A DNA stretch of 36,304 bases from Candidatus Zixiibacteriota bacterium (lineage in GTDB: Bacteria > Zixibacteria > MSB-5A5 > JAABVY01 > JAHJOQ01). Below are positions 8,350 to 16,719 of this stretch, piece by piece. The DNA lies in NCBI GenBank assembly GCA_018820315.1, contig JAHJOQ010000094.1, positions 1 to 36,304 of the forward strand, written 5' to 3'. Every line of letters begins with the position of its first letter. The stretch's first letter is position 1. The translations under genes were made by a program, and so were the position numbers. The notes beneath the pieces were generated by a model. That model did no database searches. It was not told where the DNA came from and saw nothing but the letters and a program-made list of their open reading frames with translations.

Positions 8350-9935
8350 CAGTTACGCTCTCCCGCATAAACGCAACAGCAGCAACTCTTACAAAGAATC
8401 GGACAGAAGGCTCTATTTGCCCGAATTCAGGCATGTGTGTCACATGCGTGGATGGCTGCATAGGAATGTGCGAAATCGGCAAATCCGCCTACAGAGGCCA
8501 CGAAGTGATCTACCCGCAGCCATTCGGAGTGATCACAACTGCGTCCGAGAAGACGTATCCAGTCGATTATTCGCACTTCAACATCATGGGAACTGCTGTT
8601 GGAGCGAAAGGAATCGAGGCAGATAGCAACGTGGCGATTTTCCCGAATGTAAACCTCGAAGTTCGATTCGGTCGGGACAAGGGGCTGAAATTCCACTACC
8701 CGATCATTATTCCTGGCATCGGATCGACTGATATCGCCAAGAACAACTGGGAAGGTCTCGCAATCGGAACCGCACTTGCCGGGACAGGCCTCACCATCGG
8801 TGAGAACGTTGTCGGCATGGACACCGAAGCCGTTCTGAAGAACGGACGCGTGGTCGACACGGTCGATCTCAAGCGACGTGTCAAGCTGTTCAAGGATAAT
8901 CAGAGGGATGGTTACGGCGCAATTATCGTGCAGGCAAACGTCGAAGACACTCGACTCGGCGTGCAGGAATACGCGATTGAGAAACTCGGCGTCGAAGCGG
9001 TCGAACTGAAATGGGGTCAGGGCGCGAAGAACATCGGCGGCGAAGTCAAGATCAAGAATCTCAAGAAAGCTCAGATGCTCTATGAGCGCGGCTACGTTGT
9101 GCTGCCGAACCCGACTGATCCTGACGTAATCAAAGCTTTCGAACGTGGCGCATTCAAGGAATTCGAGAGACATTCCCGCCTTGGTATGGTCGAGGAAGAG
9201 TCATTTGCGAAACGTGTCGAGGAACTGCGCGCGGCAGGCGCGAAGTATGTCTCATTGAAGACCGGCGCGTACACACCGGCAGACCTTGCACGCGCGATCA
9301 AGTTCTCATCGAAGTACGGCATTGACTATCTGACAGTTGATGGCGCAGGCGGCGGCACCGGCATGAGTCCCTGGCGAATGATGAATGAGTGGGGCGTTCC
9401 GCCAGTGGAGCTGCACTCGCTGTTGTATCAGTACGCAAAGCGTCTTGCTGATAAAGGCGAGTACGTGCCGGATCTGATTCCTGCGGGTGGATTTACGTTC
9501 GAGGATCAAATGTTCAAGGGTCTCGCTATAGGCGCTCCATTCTTCAAGCTGATCGGCATGGCTCGCAGTCCGATTGCCGCGGCAATGGTCGGCAAGACTC
9601 TCGGAGCTGCGCTCGAGAACTACCAGTTGCCGGTATATGTCGAGCGCTTCGGCACATCGCGCGACGAAATCTTTGTCACATCGGGAGAACTTCGCAAGGA
9701 GCTCGGTGACAAGGAATTTGAAGCTCTACCGACCGGCGCAATCGGTCTCTACACATACTACGAGAGACTGGCGCAAGGATTGAAGCAGTTGATGTGCGGT
9801 AGCAGGAAATTCGCGCTGGAGCATATCGACCGTAGCGACATTGCATCGCTTACGCACGAGGCTTCCGACATTAGTGGCATTCAGTACATTATGGATGTCG
9901 GCAAATCTGAAGTTGATAGCATATTGAATAGCTGA
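8346..9935 (+). CDS. FMN-binding glutamate synthase (GltB central domain) family protein
   Basis: 529 residues; ATGA overlap with the previous gene and GGAGGATG ribosome site. The core matches the FMN-binding synthase domain of glutamate synthase (Glu_synthase family), a TIM barrel: 'YGAIIVQANVEDTRLGVQEY', 'VELKWGQGAKNIGGEVK', 'YVSLKTGAY', 'DGAGGGTGMSPWRMMNEWG', 'IPAGGFTFEDQMFKGLAIGA'. A Cys cluster near the N-terminus (CPNSGMC-VTC-VDGC-IGMC, ~25-42) suggests an Fe-S site. There is no N-terminal glutamine amidotransferase domain, as in archaeal-type split glutamate synthases, so the amide or ammonia donor must come from elsewhere or the substrate differs. Together with the three upstream subunits it suggests an NAD(P)H-driven, possibly electron-bifurcating, glutamate synthase. 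Confidence 0.88.
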   Translation: MTVTLSRINATAATLTKNRTEGSICPNSGMCVTCVDGCIGMCEIGKSAYRGHEVIYPQPFGVITTASEKTYPVDYSHFNIMGTAVGAKGIEADSNVAIFPNVNLEVRFGRDKGLKFHYPIIIPGIGSTDIAKNNWEGLAIGTALAGTGLTIGENVVGMDTEAVLKNGRVVDTVDLKRRVKLFKDNQRDGYGAIIVQANVEDTRLGVQEYAIEKLGVEAVELKWGQGAKNIGGEVKIKNLKKAQMLYERGYVVLPNPTDPDVIKAFERGAFKEFERHSRLGMVEEESFAKRVEELRAAGAKYVSLKTGAYTPADLARAIKFSSKYGIDYLTVDGAGGGTGMSPWRMMNEWGVPPVELHSLLYQYAKRLADKGEYVPDLIPAGGFTFEDQMFKGLAIGAPFFKLIGMARSPIAAAMVGKTLGAALENYQLPVYVERFGTSRDEIFVTSGELRKELGDKEFEALPTGAIGLYTYYERLAQGLKQLMCGSRKFALEHIDRSDIASLTHEASDISGIQYIMDVGKSEVDSILNS

Positions 9936-9961
9936 TATTGCACATTCAATTAAGCAGCAAG

Positions 9962-9999
9962 CCTCGTCATCGCGAGGAGCGGAGCGACGTGGCGATCTC
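9962..9999. repeat. REP-like imperfect palindrome downstream of the GltB-type gene
   Basis: The 38-bp segment reads 'cctcgtcatcgcgaggagcg' followed by 'gagcgacgtggcgatctc'. It resembles the widespread 'GTCATTGCGAG...GCAATCTC' repeat seen between genes in many environmental bacteria; the ends atcgc/gcgat are complementary. Only one copy is present in the window, so the family assignment rests on general knowledge. Confidence 0.5.
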
Positions 10000-10031
10000 A
10001 ATTATGCGAGTGCACGCAATGTCGAGCACAA

Positions 10032-10478
10032 CTACACGCCGGGTCTGAACACTATCAGCCACAATGCCATGACCAAACCTGCCGTCAGCAGCCAGAATGC
10101 AAATTTGAGCAGCATCTGTTTCTCTCTCAACAGAGCCTCATGCTTGTCGCGAATGTCATCCGGTGAGCGAAGATTGATATCTAGGCGCTTGGTCAGAAGA
10201 ACCTGCAATCCGAGATAGAGCGAGCCCGCCCAGAAGATTAGTGGGATGACAAAGAGGCACTTCTGCGTAAGATCCATATCCTCCGGCACAAACGGAGCTA
10301 ATCCAAGGATGCCGAGATATATGCCATTGAGAAGTCCTGCCGCGGTCATCAGCGACTTAGCAGCATCACGCACCGATCCGATTGAGCCTTTGAGCATGTC
10401 TCTCCCTTGCTCCAGCCAGAGAGTATCGTTCGGCTCTGAAGGCGCACTGTCGTAGATTTGATCGTTATCGTCAGTCAT
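10032..10478 (-). CDS. Small hydrophobic membrane protein, function unknown
   Basis: 148 residues from the ATG at 10478, which overlaps the end of the upstream gene by 8 bp and follows GGAG. An acidic, soluble N-terminus (~1-45) is followed by three hydrophobic segments: 'LLNGIYLGILGLAPFV' (~50-65), 'CLFVIPLIFWAGSLYLGLQV' (~77-97) and 'FAFWLLTAGLVMALWLIVF' (~125-143). A charged loop lies between the second and third (RLDINLRSPDDIRDKHEALL). I do not recognise the family. The overlap shows translation coupled to the gene at 10471-10701. Confidence 0.75.
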   Translation of the reverse strand: MTDDNDQIYDSAPSEPNDTLWLEQGRDMLKGSIGSVRDAAKSLMTAAGLLNGIYLGILGLAPFVPEDMDLTQKCLFVIPLIFWAGSLYLGLQVLLTKRLDINLRSPDDIRDKHEALLREKQMLLKFAFWLLTAGLVMALWLIVFRPGV

Positions 10479-10701
10479 CTTTGCCAGCTCCAAGATTCGC
10501 TTCGATCATATCGCGCGTAATGATGACCTTCCCGACAGCACATTCTCTGCATGGCAGCACTAAGCGCTTCGGAATTGATCGCCCACCTTTGCCCTTCCCA
10601 GTTGATCTTAGAACAACATCTGTTTCGAGCACAGCTTCGACATCGACCGTGTTGACATGCTTCCCCGGCCCATCACATCTCACTTTGATCATCTTCCCCA
10701 T
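10471..10701 (-). CDS. Small protein of unknown function
   Basis: 76 residues if started at the ATG at 10701, which has GAGGTG five nt upstream. An ATG at 10719 and an open frame to 10833 are less likely starts because they lack a ribosome site and run into the divergent promoter region. The sequence ('MIKVRCDGPGKHVNTVDVEA', 'GRSIPKRLVLPCRECAVGKV') has three cysteines, two of them in a CREC motif, and looks like a small beta-rich protein. It overlaps the membrane protein gene by 8 bp and is divergent from the nuclease gene at 10849. Confidence 0.65.
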   Translation of the reverse strand: MGKMIKVRCDGPGKHVNTVDVEAVLETDVVLRSTGKGKGGRSIPKRLVLPCRECAVGKVIITRDMIEANLGAGKDD

Positions 10702-10848
10702 TTTCACCTCATGTTTCATCAGAACTGACGACACAAGATAGCGGCGCGCAGCTGGAAAGTCAACTGCATCGTTATGGCCATGCGAGGAAACAGTTGGAAA
10801 AGATCGAAATGATTCGTAATATACGTCTTCCATGTTACAAGGAGTTTC

Positions 10849-12237
10849 ATGACTACAAGACTGACATTCTACGGGGCGGTTGGCACTACCACCGGATCGC
10901 GATTTCTGCTGGAGACATCAGGGAAGAAGCTGCTGATAGATTGCGGCATGTTTCAGGGTGCGAAAGAGAGTCGACTGCAGAACTGGAAGCGTTTCCCCAT
11001 CCCTCCCGCCGAAATTGATGCCATACTCTTGACACATGCGCACAATGATCACTCAGGGTACATTCCGAGATTGTGCCATGACGGCTTTTCTAAGAATGTG
11101 CATTGCACGCATGCCACGGAGGATCTCTGCAAGATACTGCTCAAGGACTCTGCTAAGCTGCAGGAAGAAGATGCAGCATGGGCAAACAAAAAAGGTTTCA
11201 GTAAGCACAAGCCTGCGCTCCCCCTCTACACTACTGATGATGCCGCAAATGCTCTTGAGTTATTCGCGCCGGTAAACTACGGTCAAGAGCTGCTTATACA
11301 GCAGAACCTCCGCGTCAAATTCAAAGATGCCGGACACATTCTCGGTTCCGCGATGATTGATGTGAAGACGACCAATGGCCGCAAGGTGCTCTTCTCGGGT
11401 GATCTTGGAAGGCCGAATAAGGCGGTGCTGCGCGACCCAGTTCAGGTCTATGATGTTGATTATCTGATACTCGAATCTACGTACGGCGATCGATTGCACG
11501 ATCATGGATCGTATGCAGATGAACTCGTCCGCATAATTAAAGAGAGTCTGGATCGAGGCGGGGTGCTGGTAATTCCTGCCTTCTCTGTGGGGCGAACTCA
11601 GACTCTGCTGTACAACATACGCGAGTTGGAAGAACAGGGACGAATACCTGTGATGCCGATCTTTGTAGATTCGCCCATGGCCATTGATGCCACTCGTGTT
11701 TTCGAGAAACGGATATCCGATCTCGATCTGTCAAGCAGGTTATCGGTTGTGGAAGGAAAAAACATATTCCAGCCTGAGAAGGTGCGCTTCTGCAGAACGA
11801 GGGCACAATCGCAGGAAATTAACGCAATTGACAGTAATGCGATAGTCATTTCGGCAAGCGGTATGGCCACCGGCGGTCGCGTGCTGCATCACCTCGCACA
11901 ACGTCTCCCCGACCCATCCAACACCGTTCTGTTCGTGGGGTATCAGGCACGCGGGACTCGTGGCAGAGCTATTCTCGAAGGGCAGGAGTATGTCAAAGTC
12001 CATGGAAGGCACATTCCGATCAAGGCTCATGTGGAGACAGTCTCCGGCTTCTCCGGCCACGCTGACTACAACGAAATCCTCGCATGGTTGATGGGATTCA
12101 ACAGACCTCCCGAGAAGACATTCATAGTGCATGGCGACCCGGAAGCATCAACCGCGATGGCCGATAGAATCCGTGAACGCTTCGGATGGGATGTTGTCGT
12201 ACCAAAACTCGGCGAAAGCTTCGATCTCGAACTCTGA
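10849..12237 (+). CDS. Metallo-beta-lactamase/beta-CASP RNA-processing nuclease
   Basis: 462 residues; AGGAG just before the ATG. The metallo-beta-lactamase signature 'LLTHAHNDHSGYIPRL' (HxHxDH) appears at ~63-78, with the later metal ligands in 'DAGHILGSAMI' and 'SGDLGRPNK'. The beta-CASP module follows ('LILESTYGDR', 'VLVIPAFSVGRTQ'), then the closing His motifs 'SGFSGHADYNEI' and 'FIVHGDPEAS'. The length and motif order match the CPSF73/YSH1-like (COG1236) branch rather than RNase J. These enzymes cut or trim RNA with two zinc ions in the cytoplasm. It is monocistronic by layout. Confidence 0.92.
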   Translation: MTTRLTFYGAVGTTTGSRFLLETSGKKLLIDCGMFQGAKESRLQNWKRFPIPPAEIDAILLTHAHNDHSGYIPRLCHDGFSKNVHCTHATEDLCKILLKDSAKLQEEDAAWANKKGFSKHKPALPLYTTDDAANALELFAPVNYGQELLIQQNLRVKFKDAGHILGSAMIDVKTTNGRKVLFSGDLGRPNKAVLRDPVQVYDVDYLILESTYGDRLHDHGSYADELVRIIKESLDRGGVLVIPAFSVGRTQTLLYNIRELEEQGRIPVMPIFVDSPMAIDATRVFEKRISDLDLSSRLSVVEGKNIFQPEKVRFCRTRAQSQEINAIDSNAIVISASGMATGGRVLHHLAQRLPDPSNTVLFVGYQARGTRGRAILEGQEYVKVHGRHIPIKAHVETVSGFSGHADYNEILAWLMGFNRPPEKTFIVHGDPEASTAMADRIRERFGWDVVVPKLGESFDLEL

Positions 12238-12250
12238 CCGCCACCAATTG

Positions 12251-12590
12251 CTACACAAACTCAGCTTGTTCCTTCTCCTTGAAGAAAATCGTCCCCAGTA
12301 TGACGCTCGCAATCGGGAACATGATCAGCGATAGGAATGATAGTATGATGGAAACTTCTGCGATGCCGGCTGCTATCCTCTACTTGAAGAGATTCGAGTA
12401 GATGAATCCGCCAGCCAATCAGGACAATTACTTCAGAATCAGTCTTGACAGGAATATCAACTCTGTTATCTTTAACTGTGAGTCCATGAGTATGTTCGTG
12501 GCGGCAAGTAGATAGACAGCGACGAACCGACTCATCAGCCTAATCCCAAAGCTGAAACATCAGCTTGCCCAGACCGCGAACGCTTACACG
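12251..12590 (-). pseudogene. Decayed integral-membrane protein frame (possibly EamA/DMT-like transporter)
   Basis: One minus-strand frame encodes long hydrophobic stretches ('LMSRFVAVYLLAATNILM', 'LAGGFIYSNLF', 'IAEVSIILSFLSLIMF', 'IASVILGTIFFKEKEQAEFV') ending at a TAG (12251-12253). It is broken by in-frame stops at 12380-12382, 12419-12421, 12428-12430 and 12560-12562. The last segment, a helix followed by a charged 'FFKEKE' turn, resembles the end of EamA/DMT-family exporters, but this is a guess from pattern. The decayed 5' part runs into the leader of the gene at 12651. This explains most of the 413-bp gap 12238-12650. Confidence 0.4.
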
Positions 12591-12650
12591 GGGATGCTCC
12601 ATCTGAACGGCGACAGAGTAAATCTGAAAAGCAGGATAGGAGGTAGGAAT

Positions 12651-15255
12651 GCGCTGCTTTCCCAAGTCTCTCTGTTTACCGTGTTTCGTGCTTATAATTC
12701 TTATCGCGTCGCTGATCTCATCTGGCGACACACTGGCCCAGACCGGTCCCTGTCTGAATGTCTGGCCCGACACACTTGATTTCCACAGAAATATGTGCTC
12801 GGATTCATCGAGTTGGCAGGGACTCGATTCTCAAACAGTGATAATCTACAATGACTGCAGTGATACTCTCGTATGGTCAATTACATCGAGTGAAAACTGG
12901 GTCATCACAGAACCATCATCGGGGGGAAATTTCGACTCAGTCCTTGTATTTATCGATCCAGGTTCCCTGCCGGAGCCGATGCCCGCGCCGGGAGATTCTG
13001 TCCTGATAGGCGCATTCCTGACTGTGGAGGCGCCCGGGGCTGATAATTCGCCACAGTACATCGCTGTGAATCTCAGGCTAACGTGTGACACTCCCGGGCA
13101 CTTGTTGCTTGTGCAGCCAACGTCGTTTGATTTTGCAGCGGGTCAGAATCAGACTATCGAAGACTCACTGTATGTGTGGGATGCTCAAGGGGGGGCGATT
13201 CAATTCGAACTGACAAACAGCAGTTCGTGGCTGCTACTCCCGGTGCCGTTTACTCCGTGGACAACGCCGGCATCAATTCCTTTCGGAGTCTACACGGACA
13301 CTCTGCCGTTCGGGACGTATTTCGATACGATTGTCGTGACCCCATTGGATAATCCTGCGGATCCGCCGGTGTATGTGCCGCTAACACTGACCGTCGGCGG
13401 AGGCGGCGGATACGACCTCGCAGCTGCGCCAGACCATTTCAATCTGACTGTCGCGCAGGGTGGCTCGATCTTCAATCTGAGCACGTTTGTTTATGAGCAA
13501 TCGGGAAATGAACTTTACTTCTGGGTAGAGACCAGGCTCGGCAGCAGTTGGCTGGACATACACTTTCCGGATGTTGAATATCCGGGATGGAGCACGCCTG
13601 ATTCAGTAGTGTTTGACATCCTGGCCGGAAGTCTGGCTCCGGGAATATACGCCGATACGATTATCATATTCAACCCAGTCGATGATTCGCTGTGGTATGA
13701 CGAGGTTCTCATTCCCGTGGTACTGACGGTCGAAGACGCCGGTGAGGGACTTGCGACTAACCCAACGAGCTTCAGTTTTGTCCTGAGTGTTGGAGATTCT
13801 ATTATCAGCGAAAGTCTTCTTGTCTTCGATCTCGAAGGTGACTCGGTCGAATTCTGGCCTTACAATTACAGTTCGTGGCTATATGTCGATACGATGTCCT
13901 CCTCTCCCCTAATAACACCGAAGACTATATTCCTCGATGTGAGAACCGATATGCTGACGGAGGGGACCTATGCCGACACAGTGTTCATAATGTCGTATAC
14001 TGACCCGACTATCGCAGTGCCGGTGTTTCTGACAGTTATCGACTCGAGCCAAAGCTACGTGGTTAATGCGCTGCCGTCATCACTCAGTTTTACGATGGCG
14101 CCGGGTGAGACCAGGTATGACTCGCTCCACGTCTATGAAGTCAGCGGTGCCAGTGTGCCGTTCTGGTTCAACTGGTACGCATCGTGGCTTGAGATCGACC
14201 CATTCTTCCCCATGCCACCGTACGCAACTCCGATGACACTCGGCGTTCTTGTCGATGCTTCCTCACTCGCACCGGGATTTTACGTCGATACTGTTGTAAT
14301 CCGGCCCGATACAAGCTCTGGAAATTTGTCCTTCTCGCCCGTAACGGTACCGGTGTACGTGCAGGTAGAAGATTCGGGGCCTGCATTGAGGGTAGCGCCT
14401 GAGTATTTTGAATTCACTGTCAATCCCGGAGATATGTTGGAAGATATTGGCCTCCTGGTGTACGACGAAACCGGCGGATCGCTGCCATTCGCCGCAATGA
14501 CTGTCTCCGGCAGCGGCTGGTTGCAGCTTCAGGACTCAGCAGGGATGCCCCGCTACACTCCGGATTCGCTCTACTTCGACATTGCAGCATCGGGACTTGC
14601 GCCCGGTATCTATGCCGACAGCATAGCGATTTTCAACCCATTCGAAGATTCGATTTGGTTCAACGAAATCTATGTACCTGTCATATTGACGGTGCAAGGT
14701 GAGCCGCAGGAATACGTGGTCGCGACTGCACCAACTTCTTTCGAATTCAGCTTGAATCCCGGCGAGTCTGCATTCGATTCTCTGTTCATATTCGAAATTC
14801 ATGATTACAATGTCGTGTTCCTATACATCAACGGCGGCACATGGCTGACGGTCGACCCGTTCGGGATGCCGCCATACACCACACCGTCTACATTGCTGGT
14901 GCACGTGAGCGCTGATTCGCTGGCCACGGGTCAGTACATCGACTCGATATTGATCTACGCTGCTTGGGGACCGCTCTACTTCCCGACTGTTACAGTTCCG
15001 GTGACACTGACCGTGGGAGCATACTTCATTTGTGGTGACGCCGATGGAAGCGGAGGAATTGACATTGATGACATAGTCTACATCATCAACTATGTATTTA
15101 TGGGCGGAGAAGAGCCGAAGTCGATCTACAAAGGTGATGTGGACTGCGATGGTATTACAGATATTGATGACGCTGTGTATTTGATTGAGCACGTGTTCGT
15201 CGGAGGCCCCGCACCATGTGAGAACTGCATCCGGCTGTTACACACTGGGCGTTAG
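12651..15255 (+). CDS. Large secreted protein with seven Ig-like (BACON-type) repeats and dockerin-like tail
   Basis: About 868 residues. The start codon lies right after AGGAGGTAGGA at ~12640-12648. A signal peptide of about 30 residues (CFVLIILIASLISSG core, cut near AQ) is followed by seven repeats of ~100 residues. Each has the pattern 'P.SF.F.....GD...SL.V....G....F......SWL.........TP......V....L..G.Y.DTI.I........VPV.LTV', close to BACON/Ig-like beta-sandwich modules. The last ~75 residues hold a dockerin-like pair: 'CGDADGSGGIDIDDIVYIIN' and 'GDVDCDGITDIDDAVYLIEH', with Asp-rich calcium-binding loops. It probably acts outside the cell in adhesion or polymer binding. No catalytic domain is visible. 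A strong hairpin terminator follows at 15285. Confidence 0.88.
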
Positions 15256-15284
15256 GTCAAACCCACCTCCAAATCCAGACCGAG

Positions 15285-15311
15285 AACGGGAGCCGAAATC
15301 CGGCTCCCGTT
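15285..15311. terminator. Bidirectional terminator hairpin between convergent genes
   Basis: A perfect 11-bp stem, aacgggagccg (15285-15295) with cggctcccgtt (15301-15311), has a 5-nt loop and is followed by T-rich sequence (ttctatt) on the plus strand. It ends the repeat-protein gene (stop 15255) and faces the cytochrome gene (stop 15341). Confidence 0.8.
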
Positions 15312-15340
15312 TCTATTGGGAATACTATCTTCAATGCGTT

Positions 15341-16573
15341 CTAATGCGATGCTCGCATCTGCTTAGCCATTTCTTTGATATCCGAGAGGTCGCGCACCAT
15401 CTCACTCCATCCGTACCACAATGCGTAATCAGGATTCGCATGGAATGCTCCCTGAAACGCTCTCATTCTGTGCTCCAGATGCATGACGAACAAACTCTGC
15501 TCAATCGGCGTCGGGGCATCGTGAAACGCGAGGAGATCCGGGAATGGATAGGCATAGCTCTCCGGTTTGGTGAGAATACCATCGGCATAGAGTCCGGCGA
15601 TCACACGAATTGCCTCGGCCAGCAGATGATCCGCCTCTCTAATGATGTCGTCACCTTTCTCCAACTCCTGCCTTGCAAAATTATCTGAATGACATTCGCT
15701 GCAGGCTTTCAAAAGCTTATCGCGCTCGCGATCGAAATCCTCTTGCGTCAGACGGGCGACATCGGCCGCCTTTACTACATCCAGGCGTGCGGTTGGATTA
15801 CCTTCCAGATCGAGCACACCGAGCGCCTGCAATATCGTTATCTGATCCGCCTTCCACTGCTCATCCTCAGGCAGCGGCAGGCGCACCGCGAGAAATCCCC
15901 ACGGAGTGCGGACTTCGTGATCTCCCTCCTGCATATGGCATGTCTGACACGTCGGTGCTGCGGCTGTCTCGGACAGCACGCCATTCTGCTTCAGAAGATA
16001 GCGGACACCATGCTTGGATGCCGAGTACATCTCCCACTGCGGATGATCAAATCCCATGTGACAAGTCTGGCATGCTTGCGGCTGCTGAGCTTCCTTCACC
16101 GAGAACATGTGCCGGGTGTGGCACGCATCGCACGATGCATAGCCAAATCCCGATCCGGAAGCCTTCAGCTCCTTGATCTCCTCCTCAGACTTCAGACCGA
16201 CCTTGTGGCAGCCCCCACAGCCCTTCATTCCTTCGATTAACGCCATCGGCTGCATGTGAGTCGTCGGCATTGCAGTCTGAGCCGCCCACGCTAACGCATG
16301 CTTCCCTTTCGAGAACTGCACGACCTGATCTTCGTGACAGTCGCGACAGGTCTCCGCAGTCGGAAGCTGGACGTTCGCTACATCATCAGCGGTCACGTGG
16401 CCTTCCCCGTGGCAAACCGAGCAATCGATGCCGTTCTCGCTGTGCTTGCTCAACTGCCAATCGCTAACAACTTTTGGAGTGATTTCTGTATGACAGTCTG
16501 TGCAGATGCTGCCGTGTGAGACGGCAAAAGTCAGCAGAAGCGCAACTGCCAAGAGTGATCCATTGCGTAACAT
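15341..16573 (-). CDS. Octaheme cytochrome c, hydroxylamine oxidoreductase (HAO)-like family
   Basis: 410 residues; GGGAGGAG ribosome site and signal peptide (LLAVALLLTFAVSHG). Eight CxxCH heme motifs are present: CTDCH, CSVCH, CRDCH, CGGCH, CDACH, CQTCH twice and CSECH. Features shared with the HAO/epsilon-HAO superfamily include the spacing of the first two motifs ('CTDCHTEITPKVVSDWQLSK'), the 'MKGCGGCH' motif, and a helical C-terminus with 'ANPDYALWYGW'. HAO-family enzymes act in the periplasm on small N compounds (hydroxylamine, nitrite or nitric oxide); the reductive branch lacks the Tyr cross-link to heme P460. I could not decide from sequence alone whether a cross-link Tyr is present. 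No NrfH-like quinol partner is adjacent. Confidence 0.87.
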   Translation of the reverse strand: MLRNGSLLAVALLLTFAVSHGSICTDCHTEITPKVVSDWQLSKHSENGIDCSVCHGEGHVTADDVANVQLPTAETCRDCHEDQVVQFSKGKHALAWAAQTAMPTTHMQPMALIEGMKGCGGCHKVGLKSEEEIKELKASGSGFGYASCDACHTRHMFSVKEAQQPQACQTCHMGFDHPQWEMYSASKHGVRYLLKQNGVLSETAAAPTCQTCHMQEGDHEVRTPWGFLAVRLPLPEDEQWKADQITILQALGVLDLEGNPTARLDVVKAADVARLTQEDFDRERDKLLKACSECHSDNFARQELEKGDDIIREADHLLAEAIRVIAGLYADGILTKPESYAYPFPDLLAFHDAPTPIEQSLFVMHLEHRMRAFQGAFHANPDYALWYGWSEMVRDLSDIKEMAKQMRASH

Positions 16574-16719
16574 GACTCCTCCCTCGCGTTTCAGTGTATC
16601 CCTATTCTACTCGCATATTAGACTCTGTGCACCGATAATGTCCAGTGTGCGACTGCGGCAATAAGGAAATTGTCGAGCGATAAGTCAAGTCAAAATGAAA
16701 GTAGATCAAGCGAATTCGA

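Noticed and set aside
8427-9173. 248-codon minus-strand frame opposite the GltB-type gene
   Set aside because: The opposite strand encodes a clear FMN glutamate synthase domain; the antisense frame shows no domain.
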